From Fimbriimonadaceae bacterium (lineage in GTDB: Bacteria; Armatimonadota; Fimbriimonadia; Fimbriimonadales; Fimbriimonadaceae): DNA of 64,000 nt. The notes beneath the pieces were generated by a model. The model did not search any database. It saw only the letters and a program-made list of their open reading frames with translations, and had not been told where the DNA came from. Where the stretch lies: assembly GCA_019454105.1 (NCBI GenBank), contig CP075364.1, forward strand, positions 1,863,362 through 1,927,361, read 5' to 3'. Below, in pieces: positions 8,778 to 19,099 of this stretch; the first letter of the stretch is position 1; the number at the start of each line of letters is the position of its first letter. Made by a program: the position numbers and the translations under genes.

Positions 8778-9304
8778 CCGGGGGTCAGGTGCCCGAGGCC
8801 ACCGTCCCGCAGGCGATAAATCGCCTCGGCCCTCTTGGTCCGGGCATTGTAGAAAACATAGAACGGCTGGTCGGTGAGCTCGAACTGGAGCAGCGCCTCT
8901 TCCAGATCCATCGGCTTGGCCGAATAATGCCGCTCTTCCCGGATCGGATCGTCGTCTTCAGGGGCCATCTCAGGCAAATCGTCATAGACGTTCGGGATCG
9001 GCTTGCCCTTGGTCCGGTGGCTCCTGACGATGCGCGTCTTGAGCCTTCGAAGCCGGTTCTCCATCTTGTCCGCGACCTTGTCGATGGCAGCATGGATGCT
9101 CGGATCCGACTCGACCCCGTGGAGGACGAGGCCGTCGGCGTGGACAGTGACCTCGATCCGGTGGGTGAGCTTCTCCTCACGGTGCGTGATCTCCACCTTC
9201 TGGCATGCGGTGAAGTATCGGTCGAGCTTGCCCAGCTTTTTGGCCGCGTAGTCTCGCTCCTTCTGCGGGAGGTTCCCTTCGGCGTTTCTAACGAGAACTT
9301 CCAT
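8774..9304 (-). CDS. hpf: Ribosome hibernation promoting factor, long form
   Basis: A 176-residue ribosome-associated factor that dimerises 70S ribosomes into inactive 100S particles in stationary phase. The N-terminal RaiA/S30AE domain (EVLVRNAEGNLPQKERDY, then IEVTVHADG) is followed by a linker and the C-terminal dimerisation domain with the hallmark KPMDLEEALLQFELTDQPF. A TATATT hexamer lies 4 bases before the ATG and no Shine-Dalgarno is visible. It is convergent with comF, sharing four bases. Confidence 0.95.
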   Translation of the reverse strand: MEVLVRNAEGNLPQKERDYAAKKLGKLDRYFTACQKVEITHREEKLTHRIEVTVHADGLVLHGVESDPSIHAAIDKVADKMENRLRRLKTRIVRSHRTKGKPIPNVYDDLPEMAPEDDDPIREERHYSAKPMDLEEALLQFELTDQPFYVFYNARTKRAEAIYRLRDGGLGHLTPG

Positions 9305-9337
9305 TTCTAATATATGAAGACGTCGCCGCCCCGCCTT

Positions 9338-10471
9338 TTAGTCTAGCACGGTGCACGACCGCCTAATGGTGGCCGTCGCCCAGGCTGCGATCCCTTCGCC
9401 TCGGCCCAACGAGCCCAGTCCTTCGTTGGTCGTCGCTTTGACACTCACCCGCCCCGCTTCAATTCCGAGGGCCAGGGCCAGGGTGGCCCGAATCTCTTGG
9501 CTCTTCGGCATGACCTGAGGGCGCGTCGCGACCACCGTCGCGTCAATGTGGACAGGTTCCCAGCCATGATCGGTCAAGGCCCGCTTGGCCCCTTCTAGAA
9601 AGACCAGCGAGCTGGCTCCCCGCCACCGAGAATCCGAGTTGGGATAGAGCTGGCCGATGTCGCCGAGGGCGGCGGCGCCCAGCAAGGCGTCGACCACGGC
9701 ATGGATCAGGACATCGGCGTCCGAGTGTCCCTCCAGACCAGGGCGGTGCTCAAACTCGACCCCGCCGAGAAAGAGCGGCCTTTCAGGATCCTCGGAAAAG
9801 GCATGGATGTCGTATCCCAGCCCGGTCCGAACTTCCGCCGCGCCGACGAGCCGCGACAGGTCACCAGGATGAGTGATCTTGATGTTCTCGGGATCGCCTT
9901 CGACCATCATCACCTTTCTACCTGACGCCTCGATCAGGCCTGCCTCGTCGGTCGCCTCCGACTCAAGGGCCAAGGCGGGCTCCAAGATCGATTTCAAGGC
10001 CCCTTGTGGGGTCTGGGCGGCGACCAATCGAGACCGGTCGATGCCGATCAAGGTTCCCCCTTCGCCCACAGACTTCACAGTGTCCACGACGGGAACGACC
10101 GGGCAGGCCGCGCCGGCGAGGCGGATACCCTTGATCACCCGGTCGATCAAGTCTCGCGTCACGAAGGGACGCGCCGCGTCGTGCACCAGGACCGCATCGA
10201 TTCCTCCTGGCATGGCGGCCAGCCCCAACCGGGAGCTTTCTTGCCGGCTTGCCCCTCCTGAAACCACGAAGCCAGCTTCGGGAGCCAACGCTCGCGCCTC
10301 GTCGGTTCTGCCCGAAGCGACGACCAGCCCGGTTGTCTCAATCTCAGGATGCTGGGCGAAGGTGGCGAGGGACCGGGCCCAAAGTGGGCGGCCCTGGTGC
10401 TGCACCCAAGCTTTGTCCACTCCCGTCCTCGACCCTTGCCCAGCGGACAAGACGATCGCTCCCAATCTCAC
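9338..10471 (-). CDS. ispDF: Bifunctional IspD-IspF (MEP cytidylyltransferase / MEcPP synthase)
   Basis: Two non-consecutive steps of the methylerythritol phosphate isoprenoid pathway in one 377-residue protein. Residues 1 to about 212 form IspD, with the nucleotide-binding start [11 protein letters not shown] and [11 protein letters not shown]. The rest is IspF, with GLGYDIHAF, the zinc ligands in [11 protein letters not shown] and the C-terminal [15 protein letters not shown]. IspDF fusions are known in several phyla. It overlaps the upstream PIN/TRAM gene by four bases and is the last gene of a three-gene unit. Confidence 0.95.
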   Translation of the reverse strand: MRLGAIVLSAGQGSRTGVDKAWVQHQGRPLWARSLATFAQHPEIETTGLVVASGRTDEARALAPEAGFVVSGGASRQESSRLGLAAMPGGIDAVLVHDAARPFVTRDLIDRVIKGIRLAGAACPVVPVVDTVKSVGEGGTLIGIDRSRLVAAQTPQGALKSILEPALALESEATDEAGLIEASGRKVMMVEGDPENIKITHPGDLSRLVGAAEVRTGLGYDIHAFSEDPERPLFLGGVEFEHRPGLEGHSDADVLIHAVVDALLGAAALGDIGQLYPNSDSRWRGASSLVFLEGAKRALTDHGWEPVHIDATVVATRPQVMPKSQEIRATLALALGIEAGRVSVKATTNEGLGSLGRGEGIAAWATATIRRSCTVLD

Positions 10472-11961
10472 TTTTCAGTCCGGGGCGCCGCTCCGCGCCT
10501 GCGCGCCACTTCGGATGAGTCAGCCAACTCGGCCAACTCGGCGAAGATCAGCTTGCCCCGCTCCGTTTGGATGACTTGCGTCACGACGACCGACACAAGC
10601 TCGCCGATCTTGGGCTTGGCCTGCTCCACGACCACCATCGTGCCGTCGTCCAGATAGCCGACTCCCTGGCCCGGCTGGTTTCCTTCCCGGATGATTTGAA
10701 GGTCCATGGTCTCGCCGGGCAGCACAGTCGGCCTCAAAGCGAGCGTCAGGTCGTTCAAGTTGAGGACGCGGACGTCCTGGATGCTGGCGACTCGGTTGAG
10801 GTTGTAGTCATTGCTGACCAAGTCTGCCCCGATCGCTTTGGCCAAGCGCACCAGCCGACTGTCGACCTCTTCGCTCTCATCGGGAGCGTGACGGTCATGG
10901 GTCCCGACCGTCACTTCGAACTCTGCCTGGAGATGCCTGAGCACCTCAAGGCCGCGACGACCCCGTTGCCGACGAAGGGAGTCGGAAGAGTCTGCGATGT
11001 GCTGGAGTTCCAAAAGCACAAACCTCGGCACATAGAGATCGCCCTCGATGAAACCGGTTCGCGCGACGTCGTAAATCCGACCATCGATCAAGACGTTCGT
11101 GTCAAGCACCTTGATGCCGCTCTTTCTGCCTCGCCTGGACCCGGTCGTCCAGGGAAGAACGTCTTGCATGCTCTTCAGGGCCTGGAAGGAAAGGAGGCTG
11201 AATCCTACCGTCAAGCCGAGTGTCAGCAGGGGCGCCAAGATTGGGCCGAGGTTCCCAAACGCGATCAAGAACGGCAAGGAACCAACGATCCCTGTGAACA
11301 CCCCGATGAAGAAGTTCACCTTTTCGCCGGTCTCCATCTTCACCCAAGAGAACGTTGTGAACTCGATGAACCGGATCGCCAGGTTCCCGAGACTCGCCCC
11401 AAGGATCGCACCAAGGAGGGCCAACGCGGCCAAGACATGAGGGAGGCGCGACCCGCCCCAGCCTGGGGCCGTCTCGTCCGGAACCGTTCGGGGCTCGCTC
11501 AGAGCTCCTTGGCCGATGTAACGGTAGAGCGCTGGCTGACCGGTCGTCAGGTCTTCGACGACGGTGCCAATGTCACCGACCTTGCTTAAAAGCTTGAGAT
11601 GGCCCAAAGCCCTCTCCTCTTCGATCTTCTTGCCGCTGGCTTGGAAAACGCTCAAGGTCGCGATGCCTTTCAGGCCGCTGGCGACCTCCGCTAGGCTCGA
11701 TCTGCGGGCGAGTGCTTCCGTCCTCACGCGCTCGGCTTCTTCCCGGTCGCCTTCGATACCTTTCTTGGGATCGTCAATGACGAGCTTCTCGAACTCGAAG
11801 ACGGCGACGCTGCCCGAATCTTCGATCCGCGACGACGCCGGCCGGTTGAGCCTTTGCACTGTCATGAAGATCGAGTCGAGAAGGCTGGGGACGAAGACTA
11901 CTGACAAGACAGCCCCGCCAATGGCACAGGCAGCGACCCAATAGGCGCGGGGGCTGATCAT
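10468..11961 (-). CDS. PIN and TRAM domain membrane protein (YacL-like)
   Basis: A 497-residue protein with one N-terminal membrane helix (residues about 6-32), then about 130 residues predicted outside the membrane, then three more helices (about 165-265), and a cytoplasmic PIN nuclease domain. The PIN acidic residues are visible in [11 protein letters not shown] and LVSNDYNLN. The end is a TRAM domain ([18 protein letters not shown]). PIN-TRAM proteins are probable RNases; the substrate is unknown. The extracytoplasmic insert between helices 1 and 2 seems long for the family. It lies between the transglutaminase-like gene (4-base gap) and ispDF (4-base overlap). Confidence 0.88.
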   Translation of the reverse strand: MISPRAYWVAACAIGGAVLSVVFVPSLLDSIFMTVQRLNRPASSRIEDSGSVAVFEFEKLVIDDPKKGIEGDREEAERVRTEALARRSSLAEVASGLKGIATLSVFQASGKKIEEERALGHLKLLSKVGDIGTVVEDLTTGQPALYRYIGQGALSEPRTVPDETAPGWGGSRLPHVLAALALLGAILGASLGNLAIRFIEFTTFSWVKMETGEKVNFFIGVFTGIVGSLPFLIAFGNLGPILAPLLTLGLTVGFSLLSFQALKSMQDVLPWTTGSRRGRKSGIKVLDTNVLIDGRIYDVARTGFIEGDLYVPRFVLLELQHIADSSDSLRRQRGRRGLEVLRHLQAEFEVTVGTHDRHAPDESEEVDSRLVRLAKAIGADLVSNDYNLNRVASIQDVRVLNLNDLTLALRPTVLPGETMDLQIIREGNQPGQGVGYLDDGTMVVVEQAKPKIGELVSVVVTQVIQTERGKLIFAELAELADSSEVARRRGAAPRTEK

Positions 11962-11965
11962 CTGT

Positions 11966-13390
11966 CTATGAGTCTCCTTTCGGTCTCTGGTTCAGAGGCT
12001 CGATCGACGCCCCTTCCAGGAGAAAAGACGTGAAGGCCTCGGCAACGGTGCCCTGCGCCAGCTTGATGTGCGTAGGAGTCAACTTTGAAGATGGGCGAGT
12101 GGAGTCGAGCCCGACCCACTTCCCTTCGATGAGCGCTTCGCTCCAAGCATGGTAATAAAATGCGTCGTCCATGTAAACGAGCCCGGCCACGACCCGTGCC
12201 GGAATGTCGGAGGCACGCAAAAGTGTCGTCAGCAATACCGCATGATCGCGGCAGACCCCCTCTCCCGTCTCCAGGATCTCTCTCGCGTCCCTGAGGATCC
12301 CAATCCCCGCGTTGGTGCCAACATGGTCATGGACGAAGAGCCGGAGCCGTTCGGCTCGTTCGCCTTCCGTGCCATTGCCGGCCTTTGATTTCGCCAAGTC
12401 CCTCATCTCGCGGGTGTCCGACGGGATGTTGACGTCCGGTTCAAGCCAACGGTCGGTCTCTTCGATGATGGCCGGAGCGACGCCTCGGAACCCATCTGGG
12501 TGAACCTCGAGCGTCCAGTCTTGACCGGCGCCTGTCAATGTCTGGTGCAAGTCGTCAGGCGCCTTCGAGAGATCGGCTCCAGTGATCCGGTACCGTATCG
12601 CCCTTTGCGACTCGATCGCGACCAGCGGCCGGATCGGAACAATCTTGCTCGCTCCAGCAATGTCGGGCCGAGCCCCAAGCTGAGCGACCACTGTCTCGTC
12701 AGCAGGATAGACCTCCATGCCCATCGGGCCCGTCGCCTTGACCAAGTCGCCTTTGCTTGAGAGATAGGCGGTGAGCGTCGCACGCGGATCGTGGATTCGG
12801 ACAGCCTCAAGCGTCACTTCCCGACCCCTGACATCAATGGACTGACGGCCCAACTTCTCCACGCGGCATTCGATCAGGGCCAGGACGCTCGTGTCGAAGA
12901 CATAGACTTTGCCGCTCGTACCCGCCGCATCCAGGCTCCCAGGCTCAAGAGGGTCTGAAACCACGAGGGCCCCTTTGGGCACCGTGACCCGCTTGACGGT
13001 CTCTCGCCCGTCCTGGGCCGACGTCGCGACCGCCTCGTTCTCGTGAAACTGGACCATGACGCGGCTCAATCGTCCTCCGCTCTCAGTGACCACCTTCATC
13101 CTGGTGGGTCTGCCGTTCCTTGACTCGGTCGTCGACTCGATCTTGATGTCGAGGTCGCTCCCCAACAACCGGCCCTGAATCAAGGTCTGACCCTTCATCG
13201 TCACCAGGCCACCGGATTGTGTCTCTTCATATCGGCTGTAACCGATCAATTGGCCCCGCATGTAGAGGCCGAACCAGGAAGCTTGGGCCCAACCGACGGC
13301 CGCAGCCAACAAGAGGGCCAGGACAAGCGCGGCCCGATGCCCCGTTTGGGCCCGAAAACGTGCGAGTCGACCCGTCTTTGCGAACAACAC
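11966..13390 (-). CDS. Secreted transglutaminase-like protein
   Basis: A roughly 474-residue exported protein with a signal segment [18 protein letters not shown]. It ends with a transglutaminase-like domain carrying [18 protein letters not shown] (catalytic Cys), a following His in [10 protein letters not shown] and an Asp in VGLDSTRP, the expected triad. The middle is beta-rich and of unknown function. The start is uncertain. GTG at 13390 gives a compact signal peptide, while the frame stays open up to an ATG at 13525 that would overlap topA head-on. The protein probably processes or cross-links envelope proteins. It is the first gene of a unit with the PIN/TRAM gene and ispDF. Confidence 0.78.
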   Translation of the reverse strand: MLFAKTGRLARFRAQTGHRAALVLALLLAAAVGWAQASWFGLYMRGQLIGYSRYEETQSGGLVTMKGQTLIQGRLLGSDLDIKIESTTESRNGRPTRMKVVTESGGRLSRVMVQFHENEAVATSAQDGRETVKRVTVPKGALVVSDPLEPGSLDAAGTSGKVYVFDTSVLALIECRVEKLGRQSIDVRGREVTLEAVRIHDPRATLTAYLSSKGDLVKATGPMGMEVYPADETVVAQLGARPDIAGASKIVPIRPLVAIESQRAIRYRITGADLSKAPDDLHQTLTGAGQDWTLEVHPDGFRGVAPAIIEETDRWLEPDVNIPSDTREMRDLAKSKAGNGTEGERAERLRLFVHDHVGTNAGIGILRDAREILETGEGVCRDHAVLLTTLLRASDIPARVVAGLVYMDDAFYYHAWSEALIEGKWVGLDSTRPSSKLTPTHIKLAQGTVAEAFTSFLLEGASIEPLNQRPKGDS

Positions 13391-13505
13391 CAGTGATAAG
13401 AACGTCGGTAGGGTGGGATGAAGTTGCCGGGCCCACCGGTGGGCGCTCCTTGACGCCGGAGCCCTGCCATGAGTAAAACCGCCCCCGCCACCGTCCTGAG
13501 GTCGA

Positions 13506-16130
13506 ATGCCGAAAAGCCTTGTCATCGTCGAATCACCCGCCAAGGCTAAGACTATCCAATCCTTCCTCGGCAAGGAGTTTGAGGTCGTCGCGAGTTTTGG
13601 GCACGTCCGCGATCTCCCAGAAAGCGCCGACGAGATCCCCGCTGAGTTCAAAAAGGTCAAATGGGCCAAACTCGGGGTCAACGTCGATGAAGGTTTTGAA
13701 CCGCTCTATGTGGTTCCAGGCGACAAGAGGAGGAGGGTCGACGAACTCAAGAAGGCGGCAAAAGGGGCGGATCGGATCTTGCTCGCGACCGACGAAGACC
13801 GTGAAGGCGAGAGCATCAGCTGGCACGTCCTTCAGGTGATCAAACCCGCGAAGAAGGTTTCGATCGAGAGGATCGTGTTCCACGAGGTCACGCCCGAGGC
13901 GATCCAAGAGGCTCTGGCGACTCCGCGCCAAATCGACACCCAACTCGTCCGGGCCCAGGAGACGCGGCGGATCCTGGACCGCCTCTACGGCTACACGCTC
14001 TCTCCCTTGCTTTGGCGAAAGGTCTCCAAAGGTCTCAGCGCGGGAAGGGTGCAAAGCGTGGCCGTGCGCCTCATCGTGATCCGAGAGCGCGAGCGCAGGG
14101 CCTTCGTCCGGGCCCGGTACGCCAGCATGGACGCCAAGCTTGGCGCCGCCGAGGGTTCCTTCGTGGCAAGAAGCCTTCGGATCGACGGAAAGAAGTTCGC
14201 CGACGGCCAGAGTTTTGACCCTACCGGAAGCCTCGTGGACTCGAAATCCGTGTGGCTGAGCTATTCGGAAGCTGAATCCTTGGTCGAACGTCTGGGCCGT
14301 GCCGCGCCCTGGACGGTCACGGCCGTCGAGACCAAACCGGGCCAAGAATCGCCGCCGACTCCTTTCATGACTTCCACGCTCCAGCAAGAGGCCAACCGTA
14401 AGTTCGGATTCACGGCGCGAAAGACCATGCAGATCGCCCAGCAGCTCTACGAGGGCATCGAGCTTCGCGGCGAGCGCGTTGGCCTGATCACCTACATGCG
14501 CACCGACAGCCTGGCCCTCGCCGACCGGGCCGTCCAGCAGGCGCGCGACGTCATCGCCCAGCTCTATGGCCCTGAGCACGTGCCCGCCAAGGCCAAACAA
14601 TACAAGAGCAAGGCCAAGAACGCCCAAGAAGCCCACGAGGCGATCCGCCCCACCGACTTGGCCCGTAAGCCCGAGGACCTCGCCCGGTACCTGGACGCCG
14701 ACCAACTCAAACTCTACGATCTGGTTTGGAAGAGGACCCTAGCCTGCCAAATGAAGCCGGCCGAGGTCGAGCGCACTCGGGCCGAGGTGACGGTCGAAGA
14801 CGCCGGATCTGGGTACGTCTTTGGAGCACGGGGAAAGCGGATCGTCTTTCCTGGGTTCCTCAGGGTCTACGTGGAGGGCTCGGACGACCCTGAGGCCGAG
14901 CTTGGCGACCGAGAGAAGATCCTTCCCGCACTCGCCGTCGGTGATCGGCTCAAGCTTGAGAACCTTCAAGCCAACGATCACGAGACGAGGCCACCGGCAC
15001 GCTACACCGAAGCGTCCCTCGTCGAAAAGCTTGAATCCGAAGGAGTCGGTCGTCCCAGCACCTACGCCTCGATCATCGGGACGATCCAGGATCGGGGCTA
15101 TGTCTTCAAGAAAGCCAAAGAACTCGTTCCGACCTTCACGGCCTTTGCCGTCACCCAAGTCCTTGAAGAGAACTTCGAGCGGTTGGTCGACACGGCCTTC
15201 ACGTCTCAAATGGAGGAAGAGCTTGACCAGATCTCGACCGGCGACCTTGATGCGGCAAGCCACTTGCGCGCCTTCTACTGGGGCGAGGACAGCGACCCGG
15301 GCATCGAGCCATTGGTGCAGTCCAGGGCCAAGGAGATCCCTTTCCCAACGGTCGAGGTCGGCGAAAACCTTGTCGTCCGGATCGGCAAGAATGGGCCCTT
15401 CATCCAAAGGGGCGAGGGCGGCCCAGGAAACACGGCGAGCGTCCCAGAAGACCTCCCGCCTTCCGAACTGACCAGCGAAGCCGCGCTCGAAATCCTGGAA
15501 AAGCGGTCGCAAGGGCCCGAAGCCGTGGCCGTCGATCCTTCCAGCGGCCAATGTGTCTTCCATCGCACCGGTCGTTTTGGAGACTATCTCGAAGTGGAGC
15601 AGACTCCGGAGGAGGCTGCCAGTAAGGCGACTCCTCGGCGAGTGACGATCCCGCCGGGATTGCGACGGGACGAACTGGACGATGCCACCGTCGCGGCCCT
15701 GTTGACTTTTCCCAAGACCCTTGGTAAGCATCCTGAGTCCGGCGAGTCGGTCGTTCTGGCGGTCGGAAGGTATGGGGCATACCTGTCGGCTGGAGCCCAA
15801 AAGGCCAACGTCGGGGAGTGGCGATCGGCCCTCGACATGAGCCTGGAAGATGCGCTCAGAGCACTGGATTCTGGCGGAAAGCGAGGCGCGAGCCGGTCGG
15901 CGCCAACGGCGATTGCCGAGTTCGGGACGCTTGAAGGCGCGGCCGGGCCTGTCCGTTTGCTCGAAGGTCGATACGGGCCTTATGTTTCGGACGGCAAGAC
16001 GAACGCCACGCTGCCCAGAGGCACAGACCCTCAAAAGGTCACGGCAGAGCAGGCCCTCGAGCTTCTAAGAGCCAAAGCCGCCGCCGGGCCCACGAAGAAG
16101 CGGCCGTCTTTCAGAAAGAAGAAGCGCTAG
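13506..16130 (+). CDS. topA: DNA topoisomerase I (type IA)
   Basis: Relaxes negative supercoils through a 5'-phosphotyrosine intermediate. The 874 residues hold an N-terminal Toprim domain (VIVESPAKAKTI and ATDEDREGE), the type IA core with catalytic tyrosine in GLITYMRTDS, and HEAIRPT. The C-terminus carries repeats of the glycine-rich topo C-terminal type (for example GRYGPYVSDGKTNATL) and no CxxC zinc fingers, as in cyanobacterial or actinobacterial enzymes. GAGG precedes the ATG by 6 bases. Its TAG stop lies inside a CTAG shared with the convergent gene. Confidence 0.96.
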   Translation: MPKSLVIVESPAKAKTIQSFLGKEFEVVASFGHVRDLPESADEIPAEFKKVKWAKLGVNVDEGFEPLYVVPGDKRRRVDELKKAAKGADRILLATDEDREGESISWHVLQVIKPAKKVSIERIVFHEVTPEAIQEALATPRQIDTQLVRAQETRRILDRLYGYTLSPLLWRKVSKGLSAGRVQSVAVRLIVIRERERRAFVRARYASMDAKLGAAEGSFVARSLRIDGKKFADGQSFDPTGSLVDSKSVWLSYSEAESLVERLGRAAPWTVTAVETKPGQESPPTPFMTSTLQQEANRKFGFTARKTMQIAQQLYEGIELRGERVGLITYMRTDSLALADRAVQQARDVIAQLYGPEHVPAKAKQYKSKAKNAQEAHEAIRPTDLARKPEDLARYLDADQLKLYDLVWKRTLACQMKPAEVERTRAEVTVEDAGSGYVFGARGKRIVFPGFLRVYVEGSDDPEAELGDREKILPALAVGDRLKLENLQANDHETRPPARYTEASLVEKLESEGVGRPSTYASIIGTIQDRGYVFKKAKELVPTFTAFAVTQVLEENFERLVDTAFTSQMEEELDQISTGDLDAASHLRAFYWGEDSDPGIEPLVQSRAKEIPFPTVEVGENLVVRIGKNGPFIQRGEGGPGNTASVPEDLPPSELTSEAALEILEKRSQGPEAVAVDPSSGQCVFHRTGRFGDYLEVEQTPEEAASKATPRRVTIPPGLRRDELDDATVAALLTFPKTLGKHPESGESVVLAVGRYGAYLSAGAQKANVGEWRSALDMSLEDALRALDSGGKRGASRSAPTAIAEFGTLEGAAGPVRLLEGRYGPYVSDGKTNATLPRGTDPQKVTAEQALELLRAKAAAGPTKKRPSFRKKKR

Positions 16131-16489
16131 CCCTTGGTTCTGAGGTCGAGCCGGACAGGAGTGTCCCGACCAACGCCGTGAAACACAGTCCAGTAGTGGG
16201 CGACTTCACGAGTGCCCGATTGATCGACATACCTGAGGTTAAAGTGCACTTGAGCCAAGTCCGACCTGTGCATTTTGCCAGGCTTATAAGAGGGATCGGA
16301 ATCGGATTCTGGCCACTTGCCAGTCTCCTTCCGCGCTTGGACCATTCGGTCGACAACCTCGCCCCGGAGCAGGATCACGGACGACTTTCCGCATTGGAGG
16401 CCCGTCGTGCCAAAGGCTATGGCGACCGCCATACCGAGCAGCCCCGCCAGACTGGCCCAAAACCGTCTCTCGTCGGCGCGCTCGTCCAT
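16127..16489 (-). CDS. Hypothetical single-pass membrane protein
   Basis: A 120-residue protein of unknown function. One hydrophobic segment (residues about 11-29, SLAGLLGMAVAIAFGTTGL) anchors a small soluble domain with alternating strands ending in VRLDLRTKG. The start at 16489 lies two bases after the rhodanese stop codon; a longer frame extends into the rhodanese gene and is rejected. It is the third gene of a recG-rhodanese-hypothetical unit and is convergent with topA. Confidence 0.65.
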   Translation of the reverse strand: MDERADERRFWASLAGLLGMAVAIAFGTTGLQCGKSSVILLRGEVVDRMVQARKETGKWPESDSDPSYKPGKMHRSDLAQVHFNLRYVDQSGTREVAHYWTVFHGVGRDTPVRLDLRTKG

Positions 16490-16491
16490 TG

Positions 16492-16818
16492 TCAATAGGG
16501 CTGCATCGACGGATCGACTTCGGTGGCCCAAGCGTTCATGCCGCCGATCATGTTCCGCACTTTGGCGAATCCGGCGTCCAGCAACTGCTGGGTGGCCTTC
16601 CCGCTCCGGCCGCCCGTCCGACAAACAACGACGATGTCGGCCCCTCGATCGAGTCGGTCTAGACTCTCGGGCAACTCGCCAAGAGGGACATGGAGAATCC
16701 CAGGAAGGTGCCCGTGCTCGAGCTCTTCAGCCTCCCGGACATCGACCAAGCAGAGATCTGACCTAAGTTCGAGCTCTTGCGCAAGCTCTTGGACCGTCAC
16801 TTCGGGCAGGTCGCTCAT
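16492..16818 (-). CDS. Rhodanese-like domain protein
   Basis: A single-domain sulfurtransferase-like protein of 108 residues with the active-site loop CRTGGRSG, containing the persulfide-accepting Cys, and the CH2A motif LVDVREAEELEHGHLPG. It is probably cytoplasmic and moves sulfane sulfur; the acceptor is unknown. The start at 16818 is 20 bases downstream of the recG stop. A TACCAT hexamer 7 bases before it could give an independent leaderless transcript. Confidence 0.88.
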   Translation of the reverse strand: MSDLPEVTVQELAQELELRSDLCLVDVREAEELEHGHLPGILHVPLGELPESLDRLDRGADIVVVCRTGGRSGKATQQLLDAGFAKVRNMIGGMNAWATEVDPSMQPY

Positions 16819-16838
16819 GTCGCCGATGGTATCTCTCT

Positions 16839-18980
16839 TCAAGAAACGGTGATTAGGGCCTCGTCGCTTCGGCGTTGTCGCACTCGCTTCAAGACCTCGC
16901 GGTTGTCCGGGTCGTTCAACTCAGGGTCGCGCTCCAAGAGATCGATCGCCGCTTGCCTGGCCCGTTCCAAGAGGTGGGCGTCTTCAATCAGATCGGCGAT
17001 CCTCAGATCAAGAGAGCCGTGCTGTTGGGTTCCCATGATGTCGCCCGGCCCCCTGATCTTGAGATCCTCTTCAGCGATCCGAAATCCGTCGCTCGTCTCG
17101 ACCAGGATCTCCAGCCTTCGACGGGACTCCTCGGACTTCGCTTCGGCGATCAGGACGCAGTAGCTCTGGGTGGAGCCACGTCCAACACGACCCCTCAATT
17201 GGTGGAGTTGAGCCAAGCCGAACCGGTTGGCGTCCTCGATCACCATGATGCTGGCGTTCGGGACGTCCACGCCGACCTCGATCACGACCGTGGCAACCAA
17301 GATATCGAGCTTGTGGGCACGGAAATCCTCCATGACCTGCTCCTTCTCGACCGTCTTCAATTGACCGTGGATCAGCCCGACCCTGAGGTCAGGAAAGACC
17401 TGTTGGCTCAATCGCAAGTGAAGGTCTTGGGCCGCTTGGGCCTGCATCTTTTCGTTCTCCACGATCATGGGGCAAACGAAGTACGCTTGACGACCCTCGG
17501 CGACGAGTCGTCGCACGACTTCATAGGTTTGGGCCCGCTCCCCTGGCCGCTTCCAATGGGTCTTGATCGGCTTTCTTCCTGGAGGGAGTTCGTCAATGAC
17601 TGACAGGTCCAAGTCGCCATACATCGTCATCGTCACCGTTCGCGGAATCGGCGTCGCCGTCATGACCAAGACGTCTGGGGTCCGGCCCTTGTTCCGAAGC
17701 GCCATCCGCTGGAGTACGCCGAATCGGTGCTGCTCGTCAATGACTGCCAGTCCAAGGTTGGCGAACTGGATCCCTTCTTGGATCAAGGCGTGGGTTCCGA
17801 CGCACACTTGCGCCTCTCCGTTCGCCGCCTGGGTCGTGGCCCGCCGCTTTTCCTTCGCCCCGAGCTTCCCAGCCAACAAGACCACGCCGATGCCCTTCGG
17901 TTCAAACAGCCGCTTGATGTTGAAGGCGTGTTGCTCCGCCAAGATCTCCGTCGGGGCCATCAGGGCCGCTTGGTAGCCGCAGCGCACGGCCGCCAGCATC
18001 GCGCAGGCGGCCACTGCCGTCTTGCCGCTACCGACGTCTCCTTGAACGAGCCGGTTCATCGGCGCCGGCCGCTCCATGTCAGCCCAGACTTCGTGGACGA
18101 CGCGCTCTTGGGCCCGGGTCGGCTGGAAAGGAAGCATCTGGAGGACCTCCTGCCAAAAACTCGCGGCCGGTGTCTCTTGATCCTGCCCAAACAGAGTGGT
18201 GACCGGCTGCTCAAGCTCTCCGATCCTTGAGATCGGAAAAGAGATCCCGACCTCTTGCTTGACTTCTCGCCGGCGAAGCTGGAGGGCGATCTGGAGATAG
18301 AGGAACTCCTCAAAGGCGAGCCGCTGCCGGGCCAGGATCCTCTGTTCTTCCGAGTCGGGCAAATGAAGCTGCCGCAGGCTTGGCCCCAACTCCGGAAGCC
18401 TTTCCCGCTGCCGGACCCACTTTGGGAGCGGATCGGAGACTTGGAGCGCGAGCCCTTCCGCTACGGCGCGGGCCGCCCGTCTCACGACCCGCTGGGACAC
18501 ACCCTCGGTCAAGGGATAGACCGGAACAATCCTGGCAAACTCTTCCGTGTCTCCGTCCTCGATAGCCTCCCATTCTGTGGCGGCCATCTCCAGCCGGCTC
18601 CGATAACCTTCTCGCACCAGGCCATAGGCGACGATCTCCGTCCCCCTTAAGGGCTCCAACTGACGCCCCAACCAAGGCTGGTTGAACCATTGGATCACCA
18701 GTTCGCCGGTGCGGTCGGACAGCGTCGCCTCCAAGAGGACTTTGCCGCCACGAAGCGGTCGCGTGCGCACTTCGGTCAACTTGCCCAGGGCCGTGTTGTG
18801 CCGTCCAGGCCGCAAATGCATGATGGGAGGTATCTCGCTTCTGTCTTCATAACGAAACGGCAGGTACCACAAAAGGTCTTCGGCGGTTTGGACGCCGAGC
18901 TTGGACAGGAGCATGGCGTTCTTGGGCCCGACCCCTTTTACATACTGGATTTCTGTTCCAAGCTGTGGTTCGACGGCCAC
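16839..18980 (-). CDS. recG: ATP-dependent DNA helicase RecG
   Basis: Remodels stalled replication forks and Holliday junctions. The 713 residues contain a helix-hairpin-helix-like start (YVKGVGPKNAMLLSKLG), the wedge/OB domain, and helicase motifs: Walker A GDVGSGKTA near residue 315, the RecG-type DEQH box in VIDEQHRFG, TATPIPRT and the C-terminal QLRGRVGRG. It begins with GTG. A TAGTCT hexamer ends 6 bases before the start, with no Shine-Dalgarno, so the mRNA is probably leaderless. The pseudopilin operon diverges upstream. Confidence 0.96.
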   Translation of the reverse strand: MAVEPQLGTEIQYVKGVGPKNAMLLSKLGVQTAEDLLWYLPFRYEDRSEIPPIMHLRPGRHNTALGKLTEVRTRPLRGGKVLLEATLSDRTGELVIQWFNQPWLGRQLEPLRGTEIVAYGLVREGYRSRLEMAATEWEAIEDGDTEEFARIVPVYPLTEGVSQRVVRRAARAVAEGLALQVSDPLPKWVRQRERLPELGPSLRQLHLPDSEEQRILARQRLAFEEFLYLQIALQLRRREVKQEVGISFPISRIGELEQPVTTLFGQDQETPAASFWQEVLQMLPFQPTRAQERVVHEVWADMERPAPMNRLVQGDVGSGKTAVAACAMLAAVRCGYQAALMAPTEILAEQHAFNIKRLFEPKGIGVVLLAGKLGAKEKRRATTQAANGEAQVCVGTHALIQEGIQFANLGLAVIDEQHRFGVLQRMALRNKGRTPDVLVMTATPIPRTVTMTMYGDLDLSVIDELPPGRKPIKTHWKRPGERAQTYEVVRRLVAEGRQAYFVCPMIVENEKMQAQAAQDLHLRLSQQVFPDLRVGLIHGQLKTVEKEQVMEDFRAHKLDILVATVVIEVGVDVPNASIMVIEDANRFGLAQLHQLRGRVGRGSTQSYCVLIAEAKSEESRRRLEILVETSDGFRIAEEDLKIRGPGDIMGTQQHGSLDLRIADLIEDAHLLERARQAAIDLLERDPELNDPDNREVLKRVRQRRSDEALITVS

Positions 18981-18986
18981 TTTCTG

Positions 18987-18992
18987 AGACTA
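18987..18992 (-). promoter_or_regulatory. Probable leaderless -10 element of recG
   Basis: TAGTCT (minus strand) ends exactly 6 bases before the GTG start of recG. Confidence 0.5.
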
Positions 18993-19099
18993 CCTTTGAG
19001 TTCAGACGTCGGACAACCGGCTGGTGATGGCGGCCTCGAGCCCAAAGAGCCAGCATTTCGCCCGAGTTGGTTTCGTCAAGTCCTGCCGATGATTGCTCT

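Noticed and set aside
8297-9310. 337-codon open frame crossing comF and hpf
   Set aside because: It spans two convergent, well-supported genes in a third frame and has no similarity to a protein family I know.
14739-16034. 431-codon minus-strand open frame within topA
   Set aside because: It is antisense to the conserved topoisomerase; composition is rich in Arg, Gly and Asp with no domain.
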